Origin: Cryptomeria japonica | Taxonomy: Eukaryota; Streptophyta; Pinopsida; Cupressales; Cupressaceae | Length of the DNA: 64,000 nt | Direction: 5' to 3' | NCBI RefSeq assembly: GCF_030272615.1 | Contig: NC_081405.1 | Location: forward strand, 468,584,008-468,648,007 | Part shown: positions 46,920-59,533 of the stretch, in pieces | How the letters are laid out: every line of letters starts with the position of its first letter | Position numbering within the stretch: the stretch's first letter is position 1 | The notes under the pieces: model-generated | Databases searched by the model: none | What the model saw: the letters and a program-made list of their open reading frames with translations, nothing else | Told to the model about the DNA's origin: nothing | Position numbers and translations under genes: made by a program

Positions 46920-47467
46920 TGCACCTCATCTATTGGTTACACTTTATCTTCAATTCTTCTCCTCCTTTCTATTATACATATTCTCCTCCTGATTACATTT
47001 CTTTCTTCATGACTAATCATATTTCTTCTCCTCCTTTGAAAGAAATGCCAAAGGTGCATAAGCATCACAAATCATCAAATCTGCTAATGTTGTCTTCAAC
47101 ATTTCTGCAAACTCATCTAAGTTTCTCCCCCTATAGAGTAGCCTATATCTCATCAATCCAAAGTGAAAATAGTCATTAAGCCCACTGGATTGATGCATCT
47201 TGCATTCTAGTTCTTTTTGAGTAGGGGTGTGACCCCTAATTTACCTCTGAGATATTCAAAGGTTGTCTTCAGAAATGGTTTAGTGAAAATGTTTGCTAAT
47301 TGCTCTAAATGCTTGTCACATACTCCATTCTAACTTATTTTTCATGTACTCTTTCCCTTAGAAAATGATATTGCAATTCTATGTGCTTTTTTCTTGCATG
47401 TAGCACAAGATTTTTTGAAATATTAATTGCACTAGTATTATCATAGTAAATAGTTACTGGTTCAAAC
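46920..47467 (-). pseudogene. copia-2 RNase H C-terminus and 3' UTR
   Basis: The minus strand reads EPVTIYYDNTSAINISKN (47465-47410), a degenerate LHARKKHIELQYHFLRE and, near 47215, a C-terminal KLGVTPLLK motif. This is the C-terminal part of a copia RNase H and joins the N-terminal part at 59534-59924. The bases 46920-46924 (TGCAC) are the gypsy target duplication, and 47463-47467 (CAAAC) is the duplication for the second gypsy. Confidence 0.85.
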
Positions 47468-48514
47468 TGTCGTGCTCTATGATGTGTACCTATATCTACA
47501 AACACAATGCACTCAATAAATCATTACAAGCAATGGTTAGTAAATTGAAACATTGAAATGTAAAACCATAGCTAATCGACTTATTGCCTCCTAGTAAATG
47601 CGAGTATGAGAATGCTCTCAGATCTGATTATGCAAATTCCAGTGACTTAACTACACTTAGATGGAGGATTTGAATGATGAAGATGCATGATCTAGAAAGA
47701 ATAACATGATTAAGCTATATGGGTTCATGACTATGATAATAAATATGCTAAGATTTAAGCCAAAATGAGCATGATAACATTGCTAAGAATGATAAACTAT
47801 AAACTAGATACCTATAGTAACAATGCTTAAGATGAGAATGAGATGAATCAAATGATATGCAAGAGTGATATGAAATTGGGACCCATATTGCTCCAAAAAG
47901 AGGTCTATTAATAGGATTTCCAAGGCTAGGGGTGAGGTGGTAAGAATCAACGGTCAAGATTGATCTGAAGATATCAATGGTTAAATTGGAGGAAGATGGC
48001 AAAGGGGGTTGGATTAAAGGGAACATCTATCATCTCTATGGTGACAAGTGTCAAGAGGCTTCTAGAAGAGGTTAGATGAAAGGAAACACTTAGTGACAAG
48101 TGTCACAAGGTTCTAGATGATGTTGGATGAAATGGGACATGGTGGTAGGTAGAATGGGTTAGGTTTAGGAATGGTTAGGTTTAGGAGTGGTAGAAGTTAG
48201 GAGAATTTGAATTTAAAAATTCAAATAATAGGAAAAGGATAATTAATCTCAACAACTCATGAATTTGATTTGTTTTAATTAATTAATGGATTTAAAAGAA
48301 AGGATTTTGGATTAAGGGAATTAATTAATTTGAATTAATTAATCAAAGGGGATGAAATTAACCTATTAAATAAATCCTTAGATTTATTAATAAGTAGATG
48401 AAAGGGGAAATTTAATCAAATTGCTTAGTGAATTCAATTAAATTGGGAAGGAGAGATTATTTAAATAATTACTTATTGAATTAATTATCTTTAGACCATT
48501 TTTAGGTGTATACA
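47468..48514 (-). repeat. gypsy-2 3' LTR
   Basis: Starts TGTCGTGCTCTATGATG and aligns with the right copy from TGTCATTCTCTGTGAAC onward, including AAACACAATGCACTC and the end GGTGTATACA. Followed by TTTTGCCCCTCTTTGAAG, whose complement is the polypurine tract. It has AATTAATT-rich stretches in its second half. Confidence 0.92.
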
Positions 48515-50397
48515 TTTTGCCCCTCTTTGAAGCGAAGTGTGATGACGCATTGATTCAAAGAATAATCTGATTTTGATGTTGATATTGATTTGATAGGATG
48601 CCCCAGCTCTTGATTATTAAATTTTGATACGATGATGCCCCCTCGGGAGATCAATTGAGATCATTTATCTTTGGAGTTTTTGCGAGATTGATATCTCGAT
48701 AGATTTGATTCGATTTCTGCAACTATGTTTGATGAAAATGTGAGGTCTTCAATTAGCTTGATTATTTAGATTGGTAAGATTGAAAAATTATGATTGATTA
48801 TATTTGATAAGATCGAGATTCAGTTTGGTTTCAGGAAGGATTCATCCTGTATAAGACAACAATGATCAAAGCGTCTTGTTTCAAGAAGGATTCACCCTGT
48901 ATAAGACATGATCAAAACGTCTGGTTTCAGGAAGGATTCATCCTGTATAAGACATGATCAGAATCGGATCATCTGGTTTCAGGAAGGATTCATCCTGTAT
49001 AAGACATGATCAGAATTAGATCGTCTGGTTTTAGGAAGGATTCATCTTGTATAAGACATGATCATAATCGATTAGGTTTGATTAATTGATTTGATTTGAT
49101 AAGGTTGATTATATAAAGAACTGACAGTTTGTTGATAGCAAGTTGCAGAAATATTTGGATATGTTGATGTTGATTCTGTTGAGAGAGATAGCATAAGATT
49201 TGGGCTAGGTTGATAATATCATGAGAGAGATGTGAGTCATCATTTTGATTGTGTATACACTTGTGATGATACTTTGATGATTCCTGCAATAGATTTAACC
49301 TTGGATAAAAGGATCTTGTAGGATCCCATGCAAGAATGAAATGCAAGCTAAAATGCAAATGAAATGCAAAGCTATGACCGGACCAGTCACTGGATTATTT
49401 TGTGTTTTTGTCATCATTGAGCTTTTGAAATATGGGAAGTGAGTGCAAACATCGATGGTATAATTAAACCATGATGACCTGAGCACTTCTTTCCTGGATT
49501 TTGATATAGCAAGTTAGCACAAGCATCGAGGTATAATTGAACTGCAATGACCTGAGTGTTGCTTGCGTAAAATAGGTAGTATTAATCATTTCAATATGCA
49601 AATCGGAAATGTCTTCAATGATATTCTAATGATCATGTCCCGAGACAAATTTGCACATATTAATGATTAATTTTTAGATAGCAGACAAGAAAAATATCAT
49701 GTTCCTTCCTTGTTCCTCTAGTCAATGACATCCTGGAGTCACTCACAAATCATGATAGCGCAAAGCAATATAGAAAAGTTGAACAATCATGTTACAATCA
49801 TTATCCAAAAAGATATTATCCACTAAAAAGTGTGTGATATACTTAGATTGACTTTGTGATAGCTTGATAGTTGATAGTTTGATCTCATGTTCAATGTTGG
49901 ATGTGTCTCAGTTTTCGCTTGAAAAGAGTGGTCGAACTGTTGTTCTACCTATTTGATTTAGCTCAAAATGATCCAGAGTTTTGCCCCCAGCTAAGTGTAG
50001 GATTTTGCCCCAAGCCTAGAAATAAAGTTGTTATGATATATCCAATGATCCAAACCATGGAAAGAAGCCACCTGGGATGCTTGTGTATGTACAAAGGTTT
50101 TATGATGGTCAGCGCTGATGGAAGATGAATGAATGCAAGCGAGAAGAATGCATGAACTAATAGATGGAAGAGCTGATAGATGGCGCTTGTTTGCCAGGTT
50201 TTCACCATCTGTTTTTATTGCACTTTTTTTTATATTTGATTTTTTTCTTTCTTTTTTCTTTTTCACTTTTTAGGATTTTTCTGTTTTTTCACTGTTTTTT
50301 ATTTTTCTGATTTTTCGCTGCTTTTTTTTAATTTTTTGCTATTTTTGATTTTTTTTTTTTCTGATTTTTCACTATTTTTGATTTTTTATGATTTTTC
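48515..50397 (-). other. gypsy-2 long 3' non-coding region
   Basis: A polypurine tract (complement of 48515-48530) is followed by 1.9 kb with no coding. It holds a five-copy tandem repeat at 48827-49070 and a T-rich tract at 50210-50400 (A-rich on the element strand) made of loose TTTTTCACTG-like units. Such a long 3' region is common in Tat elements. Confidence 0.75.
48827..49070 (-). repeat. Five-copy tandem repeat, about 50 bp
   Basis: GGTTTCAGGAAGGATTCATC, followed by CTGTATAAGACATGATCA, recurs from 48827, 48877, 48923, 48975 and 49027 (spacing 50, 46, 52 and 52 bp). It lies in the 3' non-coding region of gypsy-2. Each unit contains a short internal inverted repeat, AGGA...TCCT. Confidence 0.85.
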
Positions 50398-51560
50398 AAA
50401 CATAGAATTTCTTCAAGTGCATGGTATTGATAGGTTCCTCGAGCTAATCATCATCCTATGTTGATAGCTGATATGCTCCTAATCCAAATACTGTTGTGAC
50501 CACAAATGGACCCAACCAGTTTGGTTCAAACTTTCCTTTCTTTTCTCGATCTGCCTGGTTGCGTGGATTTTCCTTTAGCACTAGTTCTCCCACTTGAAAG
50601 ATTCATGGTTTAACCTTGTGATTATAGCTTTGGCACATTCTTTGTTGATATACCTTTAGATGATCAAAGGCATTTTGTCTTCATTCATGAATTAGTTCTA
50701 ACTCTTGTAGTCTAGACACTCTTTGTTCTTCATCTAGGATGAGACCTTTTAGTGAGACACGTAGAGAGGGTATCTCTACTTCGATTGGCAATATGGCTTC
50801 TGATCCATATACAAGAGAGAAAGGTGTGGCACCTGTCGGTGTGCAGATACTGGTGCAGTAAGCCCATAGAGAAGGGTTTAGCTGAATATGCCAATCTTTT
50901 CTAGCATCGTTTACTATCTTTTTGAGGATTTTCAGAATAGTTTTGTTAGATGCTTATGCCTACCCATTTCCCTATGGATAATATGGTGTGGAGAATCTGT
51001 GCTAGATTTTGAATTTCTCATATAGCTCTTGTACATCCTAGTTATTGAATGGTCACCCATTATCAGTGATAATGGTCATTGGTATTCCATAGCGACAGAT
51101 GATATAGTTTAAGATAAATGTAGCAATTTGTTTTCCTGTGATATTGATGAGAGGTACCACCTCAATCCATTTTGTAAAATATTCTGTAGCTACCAGGATG
51201 AATTTGTGTCCATTAGATGAAGAAGGATTTATCTTTCCTACCAGATCAAGTCCCCATTGACAGAAAGGCCAAGATGTTGCTGAATCATGAAGTTCTTGTG
51301 CCAATGCATGGATCAAATTCCCATGGATTTGACATTGTTTGCATGTTCTTGCTATTTTAAAAGAATCGCATTCCATAGTCAGCCAATAATAGCCCAAGCG
51401 TATGAGTTTTTTCGAAAGGGTAAGACCACTTGAATGAGTGCCATAAATTCCATTATGGACTTCATGTAAGGCCTTCTCAGATTCTTCTTGTTTAAGACAT
51501 CTTAAGAGAGTACCGTCTAGACCTCGTTTAAACAGAGTATCCATGACGAGAGTAAAATGA
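50398..51560 (-). pseudogene. gypsy-2 integrase
   Basis: The N-terminal zinc-binding segment (HEVHNGIYGTHSSGLTLSKK, TCKQCQIHG) and core ATEYFTKWIEVVP, RYGIPMTIITDNG lie in an open block (51790-51053). The rest of the core and a C-terminal segment with KFEPNWLGPFVVTTVFGLGA lie at 51050-50398 with stops. The catalytic Asp in TDNG is kept. It is similar to the gypsy-3 fragment at 17340, so both belong to one lineage. Confidence 0.9.
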
Positions 51561-52140
51561 GAGGATTGGTGAATAAAGTTTCTCTTTTTATTCTTTGATA
51601 AGTTAGGATGTAAGATATTGTCTTTTAGGTATGTGTAAGTTTGGCCATAGTGGGAGGAATCATGTCCAATAAGTTGACAGATGGTTTGGGAATCAGGACA
51701 ATTATAGGTGGGATGAAACAACTCTTCAACCAGGAATTCATAATGTTGTTGATTTTCCTGTGTTTGTAATAGAGAAGCAAGTGTAGCCATGGCATCTACT
51801 ACTTTGTTATCATTTCTTGGAATCTATTCAAATGTTATTTCTTCAAAGTACTTCTTGAAATCATCAACTATCTTTTTGTAAGGCATGAGTTTGTCATCTT
51901 TGGTTTGATAGTCATCATTGATTTGATTAATGACGAGCTGAGAGTCTCCAAAGACCTGAAGTTGTGTTATATTCCATTCTACAGCCATTTTGATACCTAT
52001 TACCAATGCTTCATACTCTGCTATATTGTTTGTACACGAAAAGCTTAATTTGTATGCTTTCGGGATCGTATGCCCTTGTGCTGTGATAAATAGAATTCCT
52101 GCTCCTGATCTGTGCTATGTTCTATTATTGATCCCTACTC
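51560..52140 (-). pseudogene. gypsy-2 RNase H, joined directly to the RT start
   Basis: The minus strand reads GAGILFITAQGHTIPKAYKL, then CTNNIAEYEALVIGIKMAVE, VFGDSQLVINQINDDYQTKD and finally DAMATLASLLQTQE, an RNase H of the Tat additional type with the NNIAEYEAL Glu and GDS Asp kept. Its first catalytic Asp (usual ..FDGA) is lost. It begins within a few codons of the RT entry segment, which shows that RT was deleted. Confidence 0.85.
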
Positions 52141-53480
52141 CTGGACTGATAGTGAGGTGATGTAATGTAAGATATGGATCAAACGCTGGAGTGTCTGTAT
52201 ATGACCTGGTAAAATTGATTTGTCGTCATTTGAAGAATTCCACATATTGTTGCATTTCTACCTCTGATAAAGATGTTGCTAGATGAAGAATCTTTGGTTG
52301 CTCTGTTGTGCCAATGTTAATTGTCTCTATTGGTTTGATCAAAATGGATGACCTTTCTTGATAGTGCACAGGTAAAGTGTCAAATCTCCCATCTTCTAGT
52401 GCCTCGAGGAGGTTTTCACGGTTAGATGTGTCCTTTCTTTTTACTTTTTCTCGGTCTAATGTTACCAAGAAATGGTTTTCAACATTATACTTGATATTCT
52501 TTTCTTTATTTTCACTTTTGCAACTAGGAGATTTGGCACCCACTTGACTGGAAGATGCGTTGTTGAAATTCCTAGTGAGAGTTGTTATGGGTTCAATTGT
52601 GTTAAGATATATAGATATGGCATGATCATTTGGAAGGGTATCAATAGCAGTATGTCCTTCATTTTCCCAATCAATAAGCTCAGGATGGATTAGAGGTAGG
52701 GGATCTTCAGGTTGGGATGTTTCAAGGGTTTCAAGGGCCATGATGGATGTATCAAAGTTTTCAATATGTGTGTTGATGTCTAGAATGGTACTCTCATTAG
52801 AATGATCTCGTGTAAGAAGTTCCTGATCATCCTCGGTTAAGTCTAAGTTAGCCGAATGTGATTCTAATTCAAGTGAACTAGTTCCTGAGGTTTGTCCTAC
52901 ATACATGTGAACTATATCGACTTCTATATCTCCTTCAAAGCATTTTTATTCAGTTGATTCTTTAGAGTGATAGGAATCCCATTCCCATTCATTAGAATCT
53001 ATATCACTTGCAGCTTGTAGTCTACAGATTTGGTCATATAACATTTCTTCTGCTTTTCTAGCTATACTTTTTCTTCTTTCATATTCAACCTCTTCAGGAT
53101 TGAGATTAAGTTTTGTCAACTTTTCTATGAGTTCTCCTGAACTTATATTAGCCTCTTTCTTGTTTTGATTGAGACTTAATGCTTCTTGAGAGATGTTTTT
53201 AGTTTGTTTCTCTTGTTGATTTGAATCTTGCTTCTTTTGCCATTTTGTGTTTGTTTGTGCTTGTTTCTTAACTGATTTTTCTTCCCTTTCAATTGCCAGT
53301 TGTTCTTGTATGTTTTCATATTCCTCTTGTTGTTGACTAAAAGATGTGTCTTCTGGTATAGTGACTTGTCCATATCCCAAACCTATTTTGTCTGTAGCCT
53401 GTTGAGTATGAGGCTGAATAGGTTCTGAGATACCTTCTTTTCTTTTTCCTATAGGGCCTATTCCAGTGTATCCCATCCTT
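52141..53480 (-). pseudogene. gypsy-2 RT entry and long protease-RT linker
   Basis: 52906-52226 is open and acidic, ending in EVEMQQYVEFFK. It continues (52225-52141) as QINFTRSYTDTPAFDPYLTL and HHLTISPGV, matching the start of RT in Tat elements (FAWsY.DMPGLDP....H.L). 53476-52946 has a G-patch-like start (MGYTGIGPIGKRKEGI...GLGYG) and a Gln/Lys-rich coiled coil. RT motifs from KQKLR to YVDD are absent. Confidence 0.8.
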
Positions 53481-53759
53481 CGAAGAATGTTGAATCCTTT
53501 TCCATATTTTTCTGTAGGTATTCTGACATTATTGAAATTTTATTGAACTTCTTCATCTTCATATAGCTATTGTAGCACATCTTTGTCTTCTGTCTCATTT
53601 GATAAGGTTCCAACACTAATAAATGCTCCATCAAATATCAGAAGATGTTTCACAGTTGGTTGTTGTTTAGAGCTTGATGGTTTTCCCAAGGATTTAGGAG
53701 AAAGTGGTAATTGTGATATTGAGTATTCTCCATTCCCTCAATCTCTTAGCTGCATTTGT

Positions 53760-54250
53760 CTTTACATACTTGATAGAATAGAGGTGAATGATTTTTCCTT
53801 GGATTGTGTGTTTGAAGATGTTGCTTCCCTATTATGAGGAACAATTACTTCCTGAGCCATTTTTAAATTGCTACAATATTGGAATGAATTTGCATCTGCA
53901 GATATTGTGATTTCTTGTCCTTCATAGGGAAATTTGACACATTGATGATAGGTTGATGTGACTACTCGCAAGTCATGTATCCATGGTCTCCCTAGGAGCA
54001 CATTATATGATAGGTCCAAATCTAGAACTTGGCATGCTGTGTCTTTTTGTAGTGGTCCTACTCTGATTGGTAGTATCACAATTCCCTTGGAGGAATATTC
54101 TTCTTCATTGTAGGCTTTTATAGTGATCCTTTTCTAGACATCAATTGTATCTTCTGAATATCCTAAGGTACGAACAAGACTTAATGAATAGATATTTAGG
54201 CCAGCTTCCCCATCTATTAGAACACGCTTGACTCACATTTTGTGAATAAG
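53760..54250 (-). pseudogene. gypsy-2 protease
   Basis: Reads VKRVLIDGEAGLNIYSLSLV (usual VLIDGGAGLNI, where Asp is catalytic), then AYNEEEYSSKGIVILPI, VLDLDLSYNVLLGRPWIHDL and TYHQCVKFPYEGQEI (54079-53762). LLGRPWIH is the conserved ILGR.W segment. A stop lies before the catalytic motif. Confidence 0.85.
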
Positions 54251-54574
54251 GACTTCAATATGTAAGGGAGCATTGTGGGGGTGTTTCAAGGACATGTCAT
54301 CTTTTGTAGTGAATGATAAGAAATGAGGGGTTGTGAGATGTCCCACCATAGTTTGGAATTGATTAATACCAAGATCTTTGGATATGGTCGTATCTACTAA
54401 TGCTCATTCAAGAATTTCTTTATGTGTAGGTGAAAGCTTTAAAAGCTCCAAGATGGATATTTGGGTGGGTGTTTTCTATAATTGCTACACTTGATTGTAT
54501 TGTTTTGTTGTAGTTGATGATGTGTTTGTTGTAGGACCTGACAAAACAACTTTGGCTTTGCTTCTTGTGATAGC

Positions 54575-56291
54575 CTAAGCATGTTTTTGATTTTGTTTTT
54601 CTTTAACTACAATCACATTCACCACATTGTCATATGTATGAGCATAGTTTACCTTTGCTTTACCCTTACCATTATTTGTTGTTGATGATTCACCTTTCTC
54701 ATAGTTTGGAAGTAGATTTTTAAAGGTGGTATGAGATTCATTTTTTGTATGTCCATCTACAGTTATTACGCCATTATCAATTAAGTCTTGTATGGCATGT
54801 TTCAACTTTTGACAATTATCTGTGAGATGTCCCTTGTTTCGATGGAAATCACAATACTGATTATCGTTCCACCAAGGTGGTTTGATTTGAGGTTCATAGT
54901 TCCTTTCTTCTAGTAAAGTGATCAATTTGTTTGCGAGAAGTGTCTTTAGTGCTGATCCAAGGGGTTCACCAATGTTTGTGAATTGTCTTTGAAAGAGTTA
55001 TGATAGTTTTTCTTTGGTGATTGTTGTTTTGTTGTGCTGTTGCTGAGTGAGTAGATAAATTAAAAACTGGTTGTTTTGGTTTCACATTGTTGTTATCTAC
55101 TATTCCATCGTTGATGACATTTCAATTTCTATTCCAAAACTTTGGCTTGTCATTGTGATTGTTGTTATTGTTGTTGTTAGGAGGATGGACTCCTTCTTTG
55201 TATATTTTCAACTCACCCTTCTTTATCATGGCTTCTTCCATTCTGATTCCATTATCAACCATTTTTCCAAAGCTTTGATTTCCTTTCATTTTTAAGTAAT
55301 AACTCATTTGATCATTTAAGTTGTCAATGAATATGTCCATTTTTTCATACTCTGGCACTGTACGAGAATACCACGATGCTAGGCATCTCCGTCATTGTAA
55401 GAATGTCATGAAGGGTTCTCCATTTTTTTGTTTAGTGTTACATAGATCTAGCATGGTTACTTCATGTTGTATGTTGTAGGAGTATTATGAAACAAACTTA
55501 TCCACCAACTCTGAAAATGATCTGATTTCTGGTGTAAGTTTGGAGAACCATTCCATAGCTAGTCCAGTTAAGCTTTTTGGAAATAGTCTCATTAAGTAGG
55601 TATCCTCGTGTGCAAACTCCATACTCATTGTGCAAAATTCTCGTATATGATCTTGAGGGTCAGTACTTCCATCATATTTTTTGTATCTCAGAGTTTCAAA
55701 ACCTATAGGAAATGGTATCATGTTTAAATTTTTGTTGAAAGGATAAGGACAAATTTCTTGAAGTGAGTATCGTTTAACATTTCCTCTTTGCATCTCTTGG
55801 ATTTGTGTTTGCATTTCTTGCAGTTGTTGTGTGAGAGTCATGATAGGATTATCAACATGATTTGTTCTTGCATGACCATGATTTTTCATTCTAGGAGGAT
55901 TGGGATCTCTTCTTGTTTCATCTCTAGCTCTTCTTGTATCCTCATTGAATTGAATATTATTCAGGATTTCTACTTCATCTCTTCTAGGTATGCCGGTTTC
56001 TTCATTGGTCTTGGTGGTATTGGGAATTGATGTGTCATTCATGCGGAGACCAAATATGTCCTCATATTGTTCGTTATTAGGGGGAGGGTCACTTTTCTTT
56101 TGTGTCAATTTATTCACATCAAAATCTTGGGGAAGTGTAGAACCAGACTTGGCTAGCATTAGAAAGTATTTTTCTTTTTCTTCCTCCAATAATCTCTACA
56201 TAAATTTGTCAAATTGGGGATCTTTCTTGATGTCTATGATGTTTTGTTCTGTTATTTCTCCTTCAACTTGTATTTCATCTTTGTGTTCCAT
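54575..56291 (-). pseudogene. gypsy-2 gag with zinc knuckle
   Basis: Starts MEHKDEIQVEGEITEQ at 56291. The central block (56189-55485) holds KKYDGSTDPQDHIREFCTMS, the capsid core, and AMEWFSKLTPEIRSFSELVD. 55358-55122 follows (NDQMSYYLKMKGNQSFGKMV). 54925-54575 holds the zinc knuckle CDFHRNKGHLTDNCQKLKHA. An Asn run lies at about 55160. It has several stops and shifts. Confidence 0.88.
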
Positions 56292-58502
56292 GATTTTGTG
56301 TTCTTTGATTGTTTACAATGTTTCAATTTCAATCTCTGTGATCCTTCATCTCTGAGCTCTAGTTAGAACAGGCATACACATGTGTTATTTTGCTTAGGAT
56401 TCGATTGTCCAAAATGTTGTTTTGGTTAAGTGATCAATAGTTAATTTCAAGGCAATAGAGTGATATGACACTAAAAGAGAATTCAAGTGTTTAAAAGTTT
56501 TCAATTTTTTCGATCTTTGGTTTAGGAGTGCAATGGTGATGATTTGATAAGAACCAAGTCTAGTAGGAATGATATATCCTATGATGTGGGACAAGGTTAT
56601 CCTGACCACATGTTTCAGTTTCGTGATAAAGGATGATTGATCCTGATGAGAAACTATGTTTGAGAGATCAGTTTATCAAAGAGGGTGATAATGCACTTTG
56701 AGATGTTTAGATCTTGAACTTGTTGGGGGTGGGCACTTGAAAATCTTAAGGTGTTTATCTTCTAGAGTTTGATTTTGACGAATGATAACTTGACCAAGTG
56801 AACCAAGGAGACAATCCAAGCACAAAATAATAGATAACAAGAGTTTATGCTTACTGCAAATTGATTAGGCAGAAATGATAAATCTGAAACAGGTATGTAA
56901 AACATAGCTCTGGACTGACAAATGCAGAGTTTCGTACGACAGGATATGCAGCTTAGAACTACACAAGATACATAGTTATACGATAGAACAAAGTTTTTGA
57001 TGTAAAAAGCAGAGGCTCGTACGACACACTTTTTTGAACCATACGACAAAATAGTTGACTCGTACAACACAAAATGTTGTGTAGCAGGACACAAGATTTT
57101 ATGCAAATAGGTTCGTATGACAGAGATCCTAACTCATACGATAGATAACCAGACAGAGATAAAAATGTTTGTTTGGTTGAATTTTTGATAACTGAAGTTT
57201 AATGGTTTGCTTATGTCTTCCAGTTTTTTAGATGTTTGATTTGTCGATTTAGGGATGAATACACAACAAACACATGATGTGATAATTGACTCCAATCAAG
57301 CTAAACCCTAAGGAAGTTGGATGAGAATGAAAACCTTTGCTTGCTAACTTAGGTACACACCCAATAGCTAATCAGAATACGACCGTTGAGTCTCATGCAA
57401 TGGATTCTCAATGTCGTATTATCTGACTCCAAACGCTAATGGGGGCACGATATGGAAAGTGTCTTGGGAGAGTTACTATCTCTCTTGCACAAAGATTATC
57501 ACCCTTTCAAAGGTGAATCAAGTAGCTTCTATTTTAACTGACACTAGTAAGGGATCCATTCGGCATGTCGGGGTATATACTCAATTAAGAAGTCTCCCAG
57601 CCTTGAAAACCAAGGTTTGATATACCTGAAGGTATAGAGGAGAGCTATTCCCGAGCACTATCGTTGCTTTGATTTTCATCAAAAACATATTTATTTTATA
57701 GTGGGTTGGATTACTTGGTGTTAGTCGTTCCCACTTAGGTCGTTCCCCTCTCACCAGCCTTAAGGGCTAAGAGTTAATAACTCCTCGGGAGGGCAAGCCT
57801 ACTAAAGAGATGCACTAATGAAAGAAAATGATGAGTCTAGCTTTCTGATCACCTAAGAAAGGTGAGAGCATACTCGCCTATCATCAAATACACATAAGAC
57901 ATGATAGTTCATTTTTTAGCCCAAATTGAAGTGTGCCTACAAATCTTAAAGAATACTCATAGTTTTTGTTGAATCCTTAGGCAACCTACAAAATAGATCC
58001 ATTAGTAGTCATGATCATGTTTTGAATTTGTCTTTGACAAGCGTCCTACAGAAAAGAGTTAGGCTGCAAAAATCTCATAAACAGAACAGGGTTAGCATTA
58101 AAAATCTCAGATTTAAAATCAGAAAAACCCTAAAATGCAGTTTGTTAAAAATTGCAGATACAGAGACTCGTACGACATAAATTTCTAGTTAGTACGACAT
58201 AACTTTAGATTTTGTACAGTATCCAAAATAGGCTTGTACGACACAGGATCAGCCTAGTACGAGTAAAGAATTTTCAAGAAATAGACTCGTACGCCACAAC
58301 TTTAGACCAAGTATGAATAAAGAATTGTAACATAAAAGCTCGTACAACACAAAATTATACCTAGTGCAAGTCAGGATGAGGTGTCATCCTAGGCTGAAAG
58401 GGAGTTCGTATGATCTGAAAAGGCAACTCGTACAAATATCTAAACCAGAGCCGGATAGAGATGAAGTTTACTGAAGATTAAGAGGCCAAAAGTGATGATT
58501 CC
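56292..58502 (-). other. gypsy-2 5' leader with dispersed CGTACGAC motifs
   Basis: A 2.2-kb untranslated region between PBS and gag. It contains about twenty occurrences of CTCGTACGACAC-like motifs in two clusters (56930-57150 and 58150-58440), separated by about 1 kb without them. CGTACG is palindromic. Short ORFs here (for example 57411-57620) appear to be chance. Confidence 0.75.
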
Positions 58503-58524
58503 AGCCTCACGGTGGGTGCCAAAA
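58503..58524 (-). promoter_or_regulatory. gypsy-2 primer binding site
   Basis: Directly inside the 5' LTR the minus strand reads TTTTGGCACCCACCGTGAGG. TGGCGCCCACCGTGGGG is a common primer site in plant gypsy elements. This confirms the minus orientation. Confidence 0.75.
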
Positions 58525-59533
58525 TGTCATTCTCTGTGAACTGTACCCATATCTGCAAACACAATGCACTCAATAAATCATTACAAGCAATGATTAGTAA
58601 ATTGAAACAATGAAATGTAAAACCATAGATAATCGACTTATTGCCTCCTAGTAAATGTGAGTATGAAAATACTCTCAGATCTGATTATGCAAATTCCAGT
58701 GACTTGACTACACTTAGATGGAGGATTTGAATGATGAAGATGCATGATCTAGCAAGAATAGCATGATTAAGCTATATGAGTTCATGATTATGATAAGAAA
58801 TAAGCTAAGATTTAAGCCAAAATGAGCATGATAACATTGCTAAGAATGATAAACTATAAAATAGATGTCTATAGTAACACTGCTTAAGATGAGAATGAGA
58901 CCCATATTGCTCCAAAATGAGGTCTATTTATAGGATTTCCAAGGATAGGGGTGAGGTGGTAAGAATCAACGGTCAAGATTGATTTGAAGATATCAATGGT
59001 TAAATTGGAGGAAGATGGCAAAGGGGGTTGGATTAAAGGGAACATCTGTCATCTCTATGGTGACAAGTGTCAAGAGGCTTCTAGAAGAGGTTAGATTAAA
59101 GGGAACACTTAGTGACAAGTGTCACAAGGTTCTAGAAGATGTTGGATGAAAGGGGACATGGTGGTAGGTAGAATGGGTTAGGTTTAGGAATGGTTAGGTT
59201 TAGGAGTGGTAGAAGTTAGGAGAATTTGAATTTAAAAATTCAAATAATAGGAAAAGGATAATTAATCTCAACAACTCATGAATTTGATTTGTTTTAATTA
59301 ATTAATGAAATTAGAAGAAATGATTTTGGATGAAGGGAATTAATTAATTTGAATTAATTAATCAAAGGGGATGAAATGAACCTATTAAATAAATCCTTAG
59401 ATTTATTAATAAGTAGATGAAAGGGGAAATTTAATCAAATTGCTTAGTGAATTCAATTAAATTGGGAAGGAGAGATTAATTAAATAATTGCTTATTCAAT
59501 TAATTATCTTCAGACCATTTTTAGGTGTATACA
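58525..59533 (-). repeat. gypsy-2 5' LTR
   Basis: Starts TGTCATTCTCTGTG and ends GGTGTATACA. It is largely collinear with 47468-48514 but lacks a short stretch near ATGAGACCC. It is followed by CAGAC, the target duplication, and copia-2 coding sequence. Confidence 0.92.

Larger units (their letters stand above)
47468..59533 (-). mobile_element. Ty3/gypsy (Tat-type) retrotransposon gypsy-2, RT deleted
   Basis: LTRs at 47468-48514 and 58525-59533 start TGTC and end TATACA. The flanking 5 bp CAAAC and CAGAC form a target duplication with one mismatch. Minus-strand order is PBS, leader, gag, protease, a long linker, start of RT, RNase H, integrase. The RT core is missing, so the element depended on others or lost RT after insertion. 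It splits the copia-2 RNase H. Confidence 0.92.

Noticed and set aside
57411..57620. 69-codon open frame in the gypsy-2 leader
   Set aside because: It is on the opposite strand to the element, with no similarity or coding features.
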